A stretch of 64,000 bases of DNA, from positions 1 to 64,000 of the forward strand of contig CAWFUR010000011.1 of assembly GCA_963819115.1 (NCBI GenBank). Direction: 5' to 3'. The DNA comes from JACVRW01 sp963819115. GTDB taxonomy: Bacteria; Actinomycetota; Thermoleophilia; Solirubrobacterales; Thermoleophilaceae. How positions within the stretch are numbered: position 1 is the stretch's first letter; each line of letters starts with the position of its first letter. The translations under genes were made by a program, and so were the position numbers. This document shows positions 1-8,655 of the stretch, piece by piece. The notes under the pieces are model-generated. The model did not search any database and was not told where the DNA came from. It saw only the letters and a program-made list of their open reading frames with translations.

Positions 1-285
1 CTCGGCGAGCACGCGCCCGGCCGGCACGCTTTTCACCGTGATATCGATGGCCGGCGCAGCGGCCACCGGACCCGCTGTGCTCATCGTCAACCTGTGGAAG
101 CCCGCGGGGACGTCGACGGGCCGCTGGCAAAGCTCGTGGCCCGGGCGCAGATCCGCCACGGCTGCGGTCGGCGTTACGCCGAGCGTGAAGGCCAGCGCGT
201 GCTCGTCGCGCGCTCCCGTCAAGAAGAGCGTAGCCACCCCGAGCGCGAACAGCCCGGTGAAGGTGCGAATCGCACTCCTACGCAT
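1..285 (-). CDS. Secreted protein of unknown function, C-terminus outside window
   Basis: The frame starts at ATG (283-285) and stays open to the left edge, so only about 95 N-terminal residues are visible. MRRSAIRT is followed by a hydrophobic stretch (about residues 8-24) that looks like a signal peptide or anchor. A segment reading DLRPGHELCQ then leads into a beta-rich-looking part. The start overlaps the last bases of the DUF2142 gene (TATGCGTAG), so it is the last visible gene of the glycan operon and is probably translationally coupled. I do not recognise a family. A role at the cell surface is inferred from the leader and the neighbours. Confidence 0.6.
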   Translation of the reverse strand, partial: MRRSAIRTFTGLFALGVATLFLTGARDEHALAFTLGVTPTAAVADLRPGHELCQRPVDVPAGFHRLTMSTAGPVAAAPAIDITVKSVPAGRVLAE

Positions 286-1730
286 AGAACCTCGCGGCCA
301 CGTTGCCCAGCGAGAACAGCTCCAGCACTGCCAGGGCGGCAAGGAAGGTGGCCAGGGCGAGCGGCCGCCGACGCGGTGCGACGACCGTGAGTGCGCCGGC
401 ACACACGAGGCCGGCCAGCCCCACCATCGGGAAGAGGTAGCGGCCCTGGTTGATCAGCGCCCCATGTTCCTCCGCCAGCTTGTACTCGTTCCAGTGGAGT
501 CCGGCCATGACTGTGAAGACGGAGCCGGCGAAGAAAATGAGCACCGTCCGGTCCAGCGTTCTCCGTCGCCGGTGCACAGCCAGGAAGAAGAGGCCGATCA
601 CGAGAAGGGAGAGCAGCGCCGCGGCCCTGTACACGTTCGGTGGCCAGCGCACCTCCAGCCAGCCGAACGCGCCGACGCTCTCCTTAAGCCACACGTCATA
701 TAGGCGCGGACGCGGCGCCTCGAGGCCCGGATAAACCGTCTGGAAGGGCAGCCGGGGAAGGTAGTACTGCCATAGGTAGCTGCCGAACTCGGCCGCGTCG
801 AAGCTGTCCGGGACCCGGCCGCGTCGGCGAGCTGGCGGCTGCGGGGCGAACCGACCCTGGGCGACGACGAACCAGGCGCCGGCCGTGACGACGATCCCCA
901 CTGCCGCTGCGGCAATACCGCGGCGACCACCGCCGGCGCGAGCGCACGCGCCAGAGCAGTACCGCGAGTACGAAGACCATCCCCGGACAGCAGCCCGAAG
1001 CCGTGGCCTTGGTGGCGAGGGCTAGGTCGACCGCGCCGAGGAACGACGCCACATCCAGCGGGCGCTGGTGGCCCTTCAGCACCCGCGCACCAAGCCAGAA
1101 CTGGATAGTCCAAAGTGCGTAGAGAAGCGAGTCGGGAGAGGCTGAGGCGGAGATGAAGGTGACCATCGGCACGAGCGCCGGAAGAGCGGCGGCGGCCAGC
1201 TGAAGGTCTCGCCTGGGCCCGAAGACGGTGCCTGCGAGAAGCCACGTGCCCACCACCGTCAAACAGAGCAGGACAACGCCGCCCAGCCGCACGGCCGTGA
1301 GCCGGGCGAACAGGTCGCCACCCGACGCGAGCCGTAGGCACCACGCTCCAGAGGTAGTAGAGGGGCGGGTTCGAGCTCGCCGGGTCGAGCCCGCCGCCGT
1401 CGGAGCGCGCGCTGGGCGGGAGCTCGCTCGCGCGACGCCCCAGTGGGCCTCCGCCGCGCCGGCCCACTGTGGCTTCACCGCGAGCTGCTGGGCGGTCTGC
1501 TGGGAATTGGACAGGTTGCCCGCAAGGGCCTGCTCGGTCGAGATCCGACTGCGGGACGGGTCGCCCGGCAGTGCGCCGCGCTCCGCGAGCGATTGAACGT
1601 AGGCGAAGTGCGCGTCCTCGTCCGGCGCCTGGAAGGGCGGCACCACCAACGACCAGGCGACACCGAGCAACGCCGTCGCTGCCACCAGCGCCGCCAGCGG
1701 CCGCGGGATCCTGGCAAGGCGAGCCCTCAT
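278..1730 (-). pseudogene. DUF2142-type polytopic membrane protein, frameshifted
   Basis: The N-terminus begins MRARLARIPRPLAALVAAT with a membrane helix, followed by VPPFQAPDEDAHFAYVQ, which is characteristic of DUF2142 membrane proteins found in cell-surface polysaccharide loci. The C-terminus has several more helices and ends ARFYA at 281. The frame changes about five times, near 1425, 1335, 1000, 985 and 940. Two of the changes compensate within about 15 bases (the FGLLSG stretch). The summed length, about 484 codons, fits an intact DUF2142 protein. The ATG (1728-1730) overlaps the stop of the upstream glycosyltransferase as ATGA. Compensating indels over preserved protein suggest consensus errors as much as real decay. 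Role: probably lipid-linked glycan assembly at the membrane (inferred). Confidence 0.65.
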
Positions 1731-3785
1731 TCTGCCGGAGCGTCGGCACGTGACCCGAGCGCGGACCGCAGGCCTGCCTCCAGCTGCTCGGCGGCAGCGG
1801 CCCACGACAGGCCGGCCGTGAGCTCGATCCCGGCCAGCGACCTTGCCTTCCACAGGTCCCGGTCATGCAGCAGGTGGTCCACCGCGTCTGCCAGGGCAAG
1901 CGGATCGGCCTCAGCGAAGCTCACCGGTCCATCCGTGCCCAGCTCGAACTCCGTGCTGCCCCCTGCGAGGTCCACGCACGGGAGCCCGCAGGCCATCATC
2001 TCCTGCGGTATCAGCGAATAGTTGGTGAGGGAGAGGCACAGACCCACGGTCGACTCGAGTACACGCTGGCCAGCTCGCGCGGCGAGAGCAGGCCCAGGTG
2101 CTCGTGTTCACGCCGGTGCCGAGCCGTTCCTCCTGCCCGAAGGTGAGCACGCGGAGGCCGGGACGCCGGCGCTGGAGCTCCTCGAGAGCAAGCAGGCCGA
2201 GGGGGACGCCGCGCCGGGGGGTGGAGGCCCGGGCGTAGAAGAGCACGGTGTCGCTCCGGCGTGCCGTGGCGGCCGGGGCGTACACCGAATGGTCCACCCC
2301 GAACCGGTACCACGATCCCGAGACGCCATAGCGGCGCTCGAGCAGGTCGCGCAGCCAGCGACTCCCAGCGATCGGAAATAGCCCCATGTCATACGTGCGC
2401 GCGGCCCAGAGCGCTTCGGCCGAAGTGGGGAAGAAATCGGGCTCGTGGTCGTGCACGAGGTATGCGCGCGCGTGACATCCGGGGAGCAGCATCACCGGGT
2501 ATGCGGTCTCCCACCCGGTGGCCACAGCCACGTCGGCGCCATGCCAGGAGTCGAATCCCTTGAGGACAGGGGCGCGGAGCGGTGCGAACTCGTCCACCGC
2601 GCGCCGGCGGAGCACGGAGCCCGGGGTTCGGGCGGTGAGCCCGACCGGGTCATGGACCCAGGCAGAGGTGGTATGGCCGAGACGCTCCAGCTCGGCCATC
2701 AGCGTGAAGATCGCCGCGTGCCCCCCACTGGCCCTCCCGAAGGGAGGGACGACCATCGCGATGTGGAGGCGCGTGCGCTCTGCAACCCCGGACTGCGGCG
2801 CCAGCAGCGGCGCTGGGCCCTCCCGTGCCAGGCGGAGGATCTCCTGATGAGGCGTGATCCCCGATGCCGATGCGCGGCTTGGCGGCTCGGAGGAGCGGCC
2901 TTCCAGGGAGATGGCGCGCTCCACCCGGGATGGGAGGGCGTCGGCTCGAGAGCCGAGCGCCGAAAACGCTCGCCGGCCGGCGTGGTGCACGAATGATGCG
3001 CCCGCCCCCTGAGCGCGCGGTCCGGCGGACCAGCCGCGCTCACGCATCCATCCGAGATCCTCACGCACGCTGCGGATCACGCCTCGGAACGCGAGTCTCT
3101 CGCGGTGGCCGGTGGCCTCCCGCAGTCCTCGGTACTCGTCGAAGTAGCGCCGCATGAACTCGACTTGCGTGTAGTCGTGTGCGTGCAGCACGGCCGCCCC
3201 CGGCTGGTAGACCTTGAGCCAGCCTCGCTCCAGCGCTGCGCGGGCAAACGCCTGGTCCTCCGCATAGCCGAGATCGGGGAACCGCACCTCCTGCCAGCAC
3301 GAGCGCCGGTAGCAGGCGTTCACGTTCGAAAGAAACGGATCGTCCCGCGGACCCTGAAGGACCGGCCCTCCACCGGGGGAGAACCCGGCGAAGAACCCCT
3401 CGAGCTCGCGGGCGATCGTCGGACCGGTCTCAGGTCGCGGGAGGTGGGGCCCGTAGGCCATCCCCACCCTCGAGTCGAGCTCGAAGGCCGCAGCGTACGC
3501 GGCGAGCCACCCGGGCCGGGGCTCGGCATCCTGGGTCAGGAAGCACATCAGTCCCCCACTCGTGCGCTCGGCCCCGACATTCCGGGTGCGCCCGTGTCCG
3601 AACTCGGAGGGCTCGATCTCGAGCACCTCCGCACCGAGCTTCCGGGCCACGGTCACGGAGGCGTCGCGTGAGCCGGAGTCGATGACCAGCACCTCGTCAG
3701 GGTGCTCGGCCATGACCGCTGTGAGCAGCGCCGCCAGATGGCGCTCGCCGTCCTTGACGGGCACGATTACCGAGAACCGGGTCAC
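1727..3785 (-). CDS. Two-domain glycosyltransferase: GT2 domain fused to WsaF-like GT domain, frameshifted near 3' end
   Basis: GTG start at 3785. Residues 1-230 form a family 2 glycosyltransferase: FSVIVPVKDG, LVIDSGSRD (nucleotide-sugar binding), a DAEPRPGW metal-site region and GYAEDQAF. After a linker, LHIAMVVPPFGRASGGHAAIF near residue 335 opens a second domain. It resembles WsaF-type rhamnosyltransferases and continues through YLVHDHEPDFFPTS and FGVDHSVY. The conserved end, NYSLIPQEMMACGLP and so on, lies in another frame (to 1727). Two single-base deletions, near 2110 and 2053, restore one continuous protein of about 686 residues. The stop overlaps the DUF2142 ATG as ATGA. Likely role: cytoplasmic assembly of a surface polysaccharide. 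Without the repair, the frame stops at 1911 with an unrelated tail. Confidence 0.8.
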
Positions 3786-3786
3786 G

Positions 3787-4074
3787 TCAAATGCGCGAGT
3801 GCCGGAGGCTCGCGATCAGCCTGCGCACGAGGTATCGGGCTCTCCCCAGGATCGGCAGCAGGCCTGCCATGCGGGCCGCCATGGGACGCGCCATCAGGGC
3901 ATTGAGGTCGAGCCCGAGGCGGTCGAGCCAGTAGACGCGGTCCTGAGCGTGCGCGAGTGCGGAGTTCGTCCGCTCCGAGCGTTCGACCAGCTCCAGCTCC
4001 AGCTCACGCACCCGCGCCTCCAGTGCTTCCACCGACTGCCCTCGCCCGTCGGGCCGTCCCGGCTCGCCGATCAC
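3787..4074 (-). CDS. Small coiled-coil protein of the glycan operon
   Basis: 95 residues from a GTG at 4074 that overlaps the wzm stop (GTGA). It ends one base before the next glycosyltransferase start. Residues 17-40 (VEALEARVRELELELVERS) predict a coiled coil. They are followed by RVYWLDRLGLDLNALM and a basic end, ARYLVRRLIASLRHSRI. The neighbouring GT4 protein has a comparable C-terminal coil. From memory, similar coil plus WLDR-LDLN tails occur at the C-termini of glycan-cluster methyl- and glycosyltransferases, so this may be a stand-alone tail that docks enzymes or the exporter (inference). No catalytic motif is visible. It is easily missed, because the frame is also open upstream within wzm. 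Confidence 0.6.
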   Translation of the reverse strand: MIGEPGRPDGRGQSVEALEARVRELELELVERSERTNSALAHAQDRVYWLDRLGLDLNALMARPMAARMAGLLPILGRARYLVRRLIASLRHSRI

Positions 4075-4910
4075 AGGTTCTCTGCAATGCGAGGGGTTTC
4101 GCGGGCAAATACCCACAGTCCCAGGACAAAAAGTCCCGCCGAGATGGCCACGGGCACGGAGAGCCAGGCCCAGCCTCCCACCATCGTCGCCGCCGTCGGA
4201 GCGTTGGAGTCGATCAACGCGTGGCGCATCTGGGTCAGAATCGTGGAGATCGGGTTCATGGCCGCCCAACGCTGCACGCTGTCCGGGACCGTTGTGGCCA
4301 CGTAGATGATGGGCGATGCATAGAAGAGGATCTGGATCAGCACTTCCCAGATCGGCTCCAAGTCGCGGAAGCGCACGAACAGTGCCGAAAGCAACGTTGC
4401 CACCCCGGTGGTCAGCACGAGCAACATCAGTATCAGGAGGGGCACCTGTAGCCAGTCGAAGCGTGGTCGGATCCCGGAGGCCAGGACGAAGACCATTACC
4501 GCCACCAGGTTGAGCCCGAGATTGAACATACCGTGGAGCGTCTCGGACACCGGTATCACCATGCGCGGGAAGCGGACCTTCCGCAGAAGGTTCTCGCGGG
4601 TTACGAGGGAGGGCACCGCGCGCGTCGTGGTTTCCGAGAAGAACGTAAACAGGACGATCGAGGTGAGCAGGTAGACCGGATAGTTTTTCACCCCGTCTCC
4701 GACGCGCACCACCTTGGTGAACACCACGTACAGAACGCTGAACAGGAGCAGCGGCTTCACCAGTGACCACAGGTAGCCGAGCGCCGAGCCGAAGAAGCGG
4801 AGTTTGAAGTCGGTGGCGGCCAGGGTGAGAGTCAGGCTCCAGAACCGGCGCATGTCGTCACCGAGCGCCGAAGGACCCGAATAGCGCGCGGCCGGCGCCG
4901 GCATGCTCAC
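4071..4910 (-). CDS. wzm: ABC-2 type polysaccharide export permease (Wzm-like)
   Basis: 279 residues with a short cytoplasmic N-terminus and about six membrane helices. FFGSALGYLWSLVKPLLLF is the usual first-helix signature of polysaccharide/teichoic acid ABC-2 permeases. VRFPRMVIPVSETLHGMFNLG and FRDLEPIWEVLIQILFYASP follow. It pairs with the ATPase encoded just upstream to export an undecaprenyl-linked glycan across the membrane. The GTG at 4910 overlaps the wzt stop (GTGA). An ATG six bases further in (4902-4904) is the alternative start. The stop overlaps the GTG of the coiled-coil gene. Confidence 0.92.
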   Translation of the reverse strand: MSMPAPAARYSGPSALGDDMRRFWSLTLTLAATDFKLRFFGSALGYLWSLVKPLLLFSVLYVVFTKVVRVGDGVKNYPVYLLTSIVLFTFFSETTTRAVPSLVTRENLLRKVRFPRMVIPVSETLHGMFNLGLNLVAVMVFVLASGIRPRFDWLQVPLLILMLLVLTTGVATLLSALFVRFRDLEPIWEVLIQILFYASPIIYVATTVPDSVQRWAAMNPISTILTQMRHALIDSNAPTAATMVGGWAWLSVPVAISAGLFVLGLWVFARETPRIAENL

Positions 4911-6151
4911 GCGCGCGTCACCTCGACATCGACGGGGAGGTCCACTACGCCGCCCGTAACGGGCCCCTCCACCAGCAGCGCGGCCAAATCGTCGGAGCGT
5001 GCGAGGAGATCGTGGGTGCCGTAGCCGCCTCCGGGCGGACCGATACAGGGGGTGAGCGTGTAACGGCTCGGTGCTAGCCGGTTCACGAAGCGCATGCGCA
5101 CGCGTATTCGCTCGCCGGCAGCAAATCGCCCGGTCCCCCCGGGTGCCAGTTCGGATGTTGGGGTGAAGATCGAGTGGCCCACCTCATTGCGGAAGATCAC
5201 GGCGAGCGCGGGATCCGCGAGGGCCTCGCGGAACTCGACCTCGAAGCAGGCCACCACCTCATCTCCCTGCTGAGTACTCACGATCCGCTCACCGTTGAGG
5301 GCCTCGCACCACGCGGCGATGATGTGGGCCGGCTTCAGCGGGTTCCCGACCCGGGTGTCAGGATCCCCGAAGTTCAGCTCGCCATAGGTCCGAGTCACGT
5401 CCTCCGGCGCACCGAGGCCCGCCACGCGACCGCGCTCGAGGACCAGCGCCCGATCGCAGAAGCGCTCCACGCTCCCCATGTCGTGCGTCACGAGGAGCAC
5501 CGTCCGGCCCTCGTCCTTCAGTGCCTCGAAGCGGTTGAAGCATTTGACTTGGAACGACGCGTCCCCCACCGCCAGCACCTCGTCCACGAGCAGGACGTCG
5601 GCCTCTACCGACACCGCTACGGCGAAGCCGAGCCGGACGGACATGCCCGAGGAGTAGTTCTTGAGCTTGAGGTCGATGTAGTCCTCGAGCTCTGCGAAGG
5701 CCAGGATCTCGTCGAATCGCGAGCGGGCCTCACGGCGCGTCAAGCCGAGCATGTTCGCGTTGATCAACACGTTGTCCCGGGCGGTGAGCTCCGGGTTGAA
5801 GCCCACACCGAGCTCGATGAAGGGCGAAAGGCGGCCCGCCACGCTCACCTCGCCGGCGTCCAGGGAGTAGATGCCGGCGAGGCACTTCAGCAGGGTGCTC
5901 TTGCCGCTGCCGTTGCGTCCCACGATCCCGAAGAACTCACCCTCCTTTACCTCTAGGGACACGTCGTCGAGCGCATTAAGCTCCTCGTGCGTTCGCGCGG
6001 CGAAGGGGTGAAGCGCGCGTTCCTTGATGGTGGAGTAGCGGTGGTGCGGGATGCGAAAGCGCTTGCTCACACCACGCACGTCGACCGCCGTTCGAGCCGT
6101 GGCGAGCGTGTGGGCGCGCCGTTCCGCAGTCTCTGGGACGGTCGCGCTCAA
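4907..6151 (-). CDS. wzt: Polysaccharide ABC transporter ATP-binding protein with C-terminal glycan-binding domain (Wzt-like)
   Basis: I chose the TTG at 6151 because it overlaps the stop of the preceding glycosyltransferase (TTGA), like the other junctions in this operon. That gives 414 residues. Residues 22-245 are the nucleotide-binding domain: Walker A GRNGSGKST (about 78-86), signature YSSGMS (166-171), Walker B LLVDE (187-191) and the switch His in VTHD (about 223). Residues about 265-414 form an immunoglobulin-like Wzt C-terminal domain (FEVEFREALADPALAV and onward). In this family that domain recognises the glycan's non-reducing end, so export is probably selective for one finished polymer. 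The frame is open further upstream, but that part lies inside the glycosyltransferase gene. Confidence 0.92.
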   Translation of the reverse strand: MSATVPETAERRAHTLATARTAVDVRGVSKRFRIPHHRYSTIKERALHPFAARTHEELNALDDVSLEVKEGEFFGIVGRNGSGKSTLLKCLAGIYSLDAGEVSVAGRLSPFIELGVGFNPELTARDNVLINANMLGLTRREARSRFDEILAFAELEDYIDLKLKNYSSGMSVRLGFAVAVSVEADVLLVDEVLAVGDASFQVKCFNRFEALKDEGRTVLLVTHDMGSVERFCDRALVLERGRVAGLGAPEDVTRTYGELNFGDPDTRVGNPLKPAHIIAAWCEALNGERIVSTQQGDEVVACFEVEFREALADPALAVIFRNEVGHSIFTPTSELAPGGTGRFAAGERIRVRMRFVNRLAPSRYTLTPCIGPPGGGYGTHDLLARSDDLAALLVEGPVTGGVVDLPVDVEVTRA

Positions 6152-7341
6152 GGACGAACGGAAGCTAGCAGGCGCTGAAGCACGCCCTGGACCCGGAAGG
6201 TTCGGGAGGAACGGATCGCCTCGACCCACTCCCGTGCGGCGTCCACCTCCCGCTGCTGGCGCAGCCGCGCGCTCCGGAGCTCCTCCAGCCCCGCGTCCAG
6301 ATCCGCGAGCAGGGCGCCCGTCCCGGCGCCAGATTCGGGGGCGGGCGCCGTGGCAATCTCCGCGAGCGCCACGGCCATCGCGGAGGCGGACGTCTCCCAG
6401 GACGGCCAGGCCCGTGCGGTCTCGAGCGCTCCCGCGCGAAGGCGGCGCAGGAGAGCACGATCGCGAGAAAGGAGGTCGAGCCACCCGGCGGTGCCCTGAA
6501 CATCGTCGAAGTCGACTACCGCGCCGTTGTGCCCGTGGCGGACGTACTCATCGTGGCCCGTCACCGGCCACACCACGCAGGTAGCGCCTAGGTGGAAACC
6601 CTCCAGGGGCGGGGTGAACACCCCCTCGACGCGCGAGAGCTTCAATACGACGTCGGTGTCCGCGTAGAGTGCCGGCATCTCCGTGTGTGCGACGGGTCCG
6701 ATCACGCGGTCGAACGCACGCCCGATCGCGGGCGGGACGGGCTCGGGGCTCACCAGTGTGGTGACGAGAGGGACGCCGACGCGGGACAGCACTCCCACGC
6801 TTTCGGCCACTCCCTTGTACCAGAGGTTCGGGCTGCCCTCCACGGTCACGCGCAGCGCCCCGTCCCGCTCGGGAGTCTCTGCCGGGGGTGGAAACAAGTC
6901 CTTGTCCACGCCGTTTGGAACGTGATGGCACGCGGCCTCCGGTCTCAGCTCTGCCAGAAGGTCCGCGATCCACGCGGCCTCGGTTACGAAAGCCACGGGT
7001 AGGTCATGGGTGAGGGCAGCCCCAAGCCGCTCGAGGTCGCCCGGCCGGTACAAGCGCTCGTCGAACTGCTGCACGAAGTACACGCGGCGCCGGGCAGGCA
7101 CCGAGAAGAGATCGAACGCCGTGCGCCACCACGTGCAAACCGCGAGATCCCAGTTGCGGGTTCGGGCGCTCGCCATTGAGATAACGGGAGGCCCGGGACC
7201 CGGCTCGCGGGACTCGTCCCCCACGGCCACGGCCACCTCAATCCCATGCTCGTCGCCAAGCCGGCGCGCGTGCTCGAGCACGGTGCGCACGCCGCCTGAG
7301 GGCCCGAGGCGGCCGAGGATGAAGCACACGCTGAGCGCCAT
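6148..7341 (-). CDS. GT4-type glycosyltransferase, first gene of the export operon
   Basis: 397 residues from the ATG at 7341. A TTG six bases upstream is also in frame. The GT-B fold is shown by the N-terminal LGRLGPSGGVRTVLEHARRL, a central HHVPNGVDKDLF loop, SPNLWYKGVAESV, and the donor-site region LKLSRVEGVFTPPLEGFHLG. In this region E-x7-E is usual, and here VEGVFTPPLE gives E-x7-E. The C-terminal 60 residues (LDAGLEELRSARLRQQREV) predict a coiled coil. It should transfer an activated sugar to a lipid-linked glycan in the cytoplasm. It is divergent from the next plus-strand gene, with only about 44 bp between them that must hold both promoters. Confidence 0.85.
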   Translation of the reverse strand: MALSVCFILGRLGPSGGVRTVLEHARRLGDEHGIEVAVAVGDESREPGPGPPVISMASARTRNWDLAVCTWWRTAFDLFSVPARRRVYFVQQFDERLYRPGDLERLGAALTHDLPVAFVTEAAWIADLLAELRPEAACHHVPNGVDKDLFPPPAETPERDGALRVTVEGSPNLWYKGVAESVGVLSRVGVPLVTTLVSPEPVPPAIGRAFDRVIGPVAHTEMPALYADTDVVLKLSRVEGVFTPPLEGFHLGATCVVWPVTGHDEYVRHGHNGAVVDFDDVQGTAGWLDLLSRDRALLRRLRAGALETARAWPSWETSASAMAVALAEIATAPAPESGAGTGALLADLDAGLEELRSARLRQQREVDAAREWVEAIRSSRTFRVQGVLQRLLASVRP

Positions 7342-7385
7342 GGCCAACCCGCAGCCTAGCCGTGGCCCGGGCTATCATCGCCTGA

Positions 7386-8117
7386 GTGCGCATGGTCGCG
7401 GTGACCGGGTCCGCGGAGACTCTCAAACGATGTGCTCCGGCCGGGCGGGACTTTGCCGTCGTCGCGCCGGAGAGGATTTCCGAGGCGAACCCGGATGTGG
7501 TGGTGGCCTTTGCGCCGACCTCGGCCGACCGCGAGTACCTTCAGCACGCTGGGTTCCCCTCGATCTTTTGGTACGAGGATGTCGTTCCCGACGCGATCGG
7601 CGACGCAAACCGGGAGATGTGGCGGGCGGTGGGTGACTCGGGGCAGGTCTGGCGCGATCTCGCCCTGCCGGTGGCCGACGGTCTTTACTCCAAGGGGATC
7701 GCAGCGGGGGGCGGCGCGGCGGCGTGGCTCGGTACTGACGGGCCACGGCGGCGCGATTACCTCCGTTGGTTCCCGCGCGACCCGGAGATCGGAACGGATC
7801 CGTCCATTGCGAGCGTGGTGGTGAGCCTCCGGATGGAGGACGACCGTGCTTCCCATCACCAGGCCGTGACTGCGTTGGCGCAGGGCCGGCTCCTGATTAG
7901 CGAGACCCTCAGTCCACCACGTGGGCTCGAGCCGGGATGCGATTACCTCGAGGGGCGGGACCTCACGGACATTTTCCACGCTGTGAGCAACGCGACCCGG
8001 GCCCCCGCGGCCTTTCGTCGCACCCGTCTTCGGGGGCGGCGCAAGGCTGAACTGTTCCGCTCGTCCGAGGTGGTAAGGCGCTTGGCTGGAGACCTGCTCC
8101 TCGAGCTCGGGAGGTAG
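7386..8117 (+). CDS. Glycosyltransferase-like protein resembling CgeB/GT1 C-terminal domains
   Basis: 243 residues from the GTG at 7386; an ATG six bases on is possible. The N-terminal half reads like a small Rossmann-type domain (DVVVAFAPTSADREYLQ, FPSIFWYEDVVPDAI). The second half has GRLLISETLSPPRGLEPGCD followed by YLEGRDLTDI. This matches the region in CgeB-like/GT1 glycosyltransferases where an acceptor glycan protein surrenders to the 'Glyco_trans_1_2' domain. It is shorter than full GT-B enzymes, so it may be a degenerate or partial transferase. The position next to the glycan operon, in divergent orientation, supports a carbohydrate role. The activity is not certain. Confidence 0.55.
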   Translation: MRMVAVTGSAETLKRCAPAGRDFAVVAPERISEANPDVVVAFAPTSADREYLQHAGFPSIFWYEDVVPDAIGDANREMWRAVGDSGQVWRDLALPVADGLYSKGIAAGGGAAAWLGTDGPRRRDYLRWFPRDPEIGTDPSIASVVVSLRMEDDRASHHQAVTALAQGRLLISETLSPPRGLEPGCDYLEGRDLTDIFHAVSNATRAPAAFRRTRLRGRRKAELFRSSEVVRRLAGDLLLELGR

Positions 8118-8122
8118 CCGCT

Positions 8123-8596
8123 CTACCGCTCCATGCGCCGCACCAGCGGCACGCCGAACCACAGCGTCGCGAACATCACGGCCACGATCACCACGGCCAC
8201 GCCGGTCACCGCGTCGCCGAAAAGGAAGTCCGTGGCCAGCCAGATCGCGCCGGTCATCGCCACGGCGAGGAGTGCGCCGCCCACGATCACGAGCCGGTTG
8301 GCCCGCATGATCAGGTTCTCCTTGTCCTGCGTGCGGAAGGCGATGCGGTGCTGGATGGAGGGGGCGATCAGGCAGGCCGAGGCCCCGGCCGCGCACAGGA
8401 GCGTGCCGAGGTAGAGGTCTCTCTGGAAGGCCGTGACCTGTCCGAAGCGCTGGTTGAACGGCACCACGAGCAGGAACGCGAACAGCACCTGCACACCCGG
8501 CAGCATGACCCGCAGCTCTTGGAGCAGCTCCTCCAGGTTGCGGTCGAGCCGCTCGGCCGGAGTCTCGTCACGGCCGCTGCCGCGGTGCCCGCTCAC
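8123..8596 (-). CDS. DUF6328 family integral membrane protein
   Basis: 157 residues with a GTG start. A hydrophilic N-terminus, rich in charged residues (ETPAERLDRNLEELLQELRVML), is followed by four hydrophobic segments: VQVLFAFLLVVPF, YLGTLLCAAGASACLIAP, LVIVGGALLAVAMTGAIWL and VAVVIVAVMFATLWFGVP. The QELRVMLPGVQVLFAFLL and PSIQHRIAF strings are those I associate with DUF6328, a family without a known function. It stands alone, convergent with the preceding gene. Confidence 0.75.
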   Translation of the reverse strand: MSGHRGSGRDETPAERLDRNLEELLQELRVMLPGVQVLFAFLLVVPFNQRFGQVTAFQRDLYLGTLLCAAGASACLIAPSIQHRIAFRTQDKENLIMRANRLVIVGGALLAVAMTGAIWLATDFLFGDAVTGVAVVIVAVMFATLWFGVPLVRRMER

Positions 8597-8655
8597 GATG
8601 GCGCGAGACTATCTCTGTCTCGCGGCCACATGGGCGGGCACCGGACGGCGAACGA

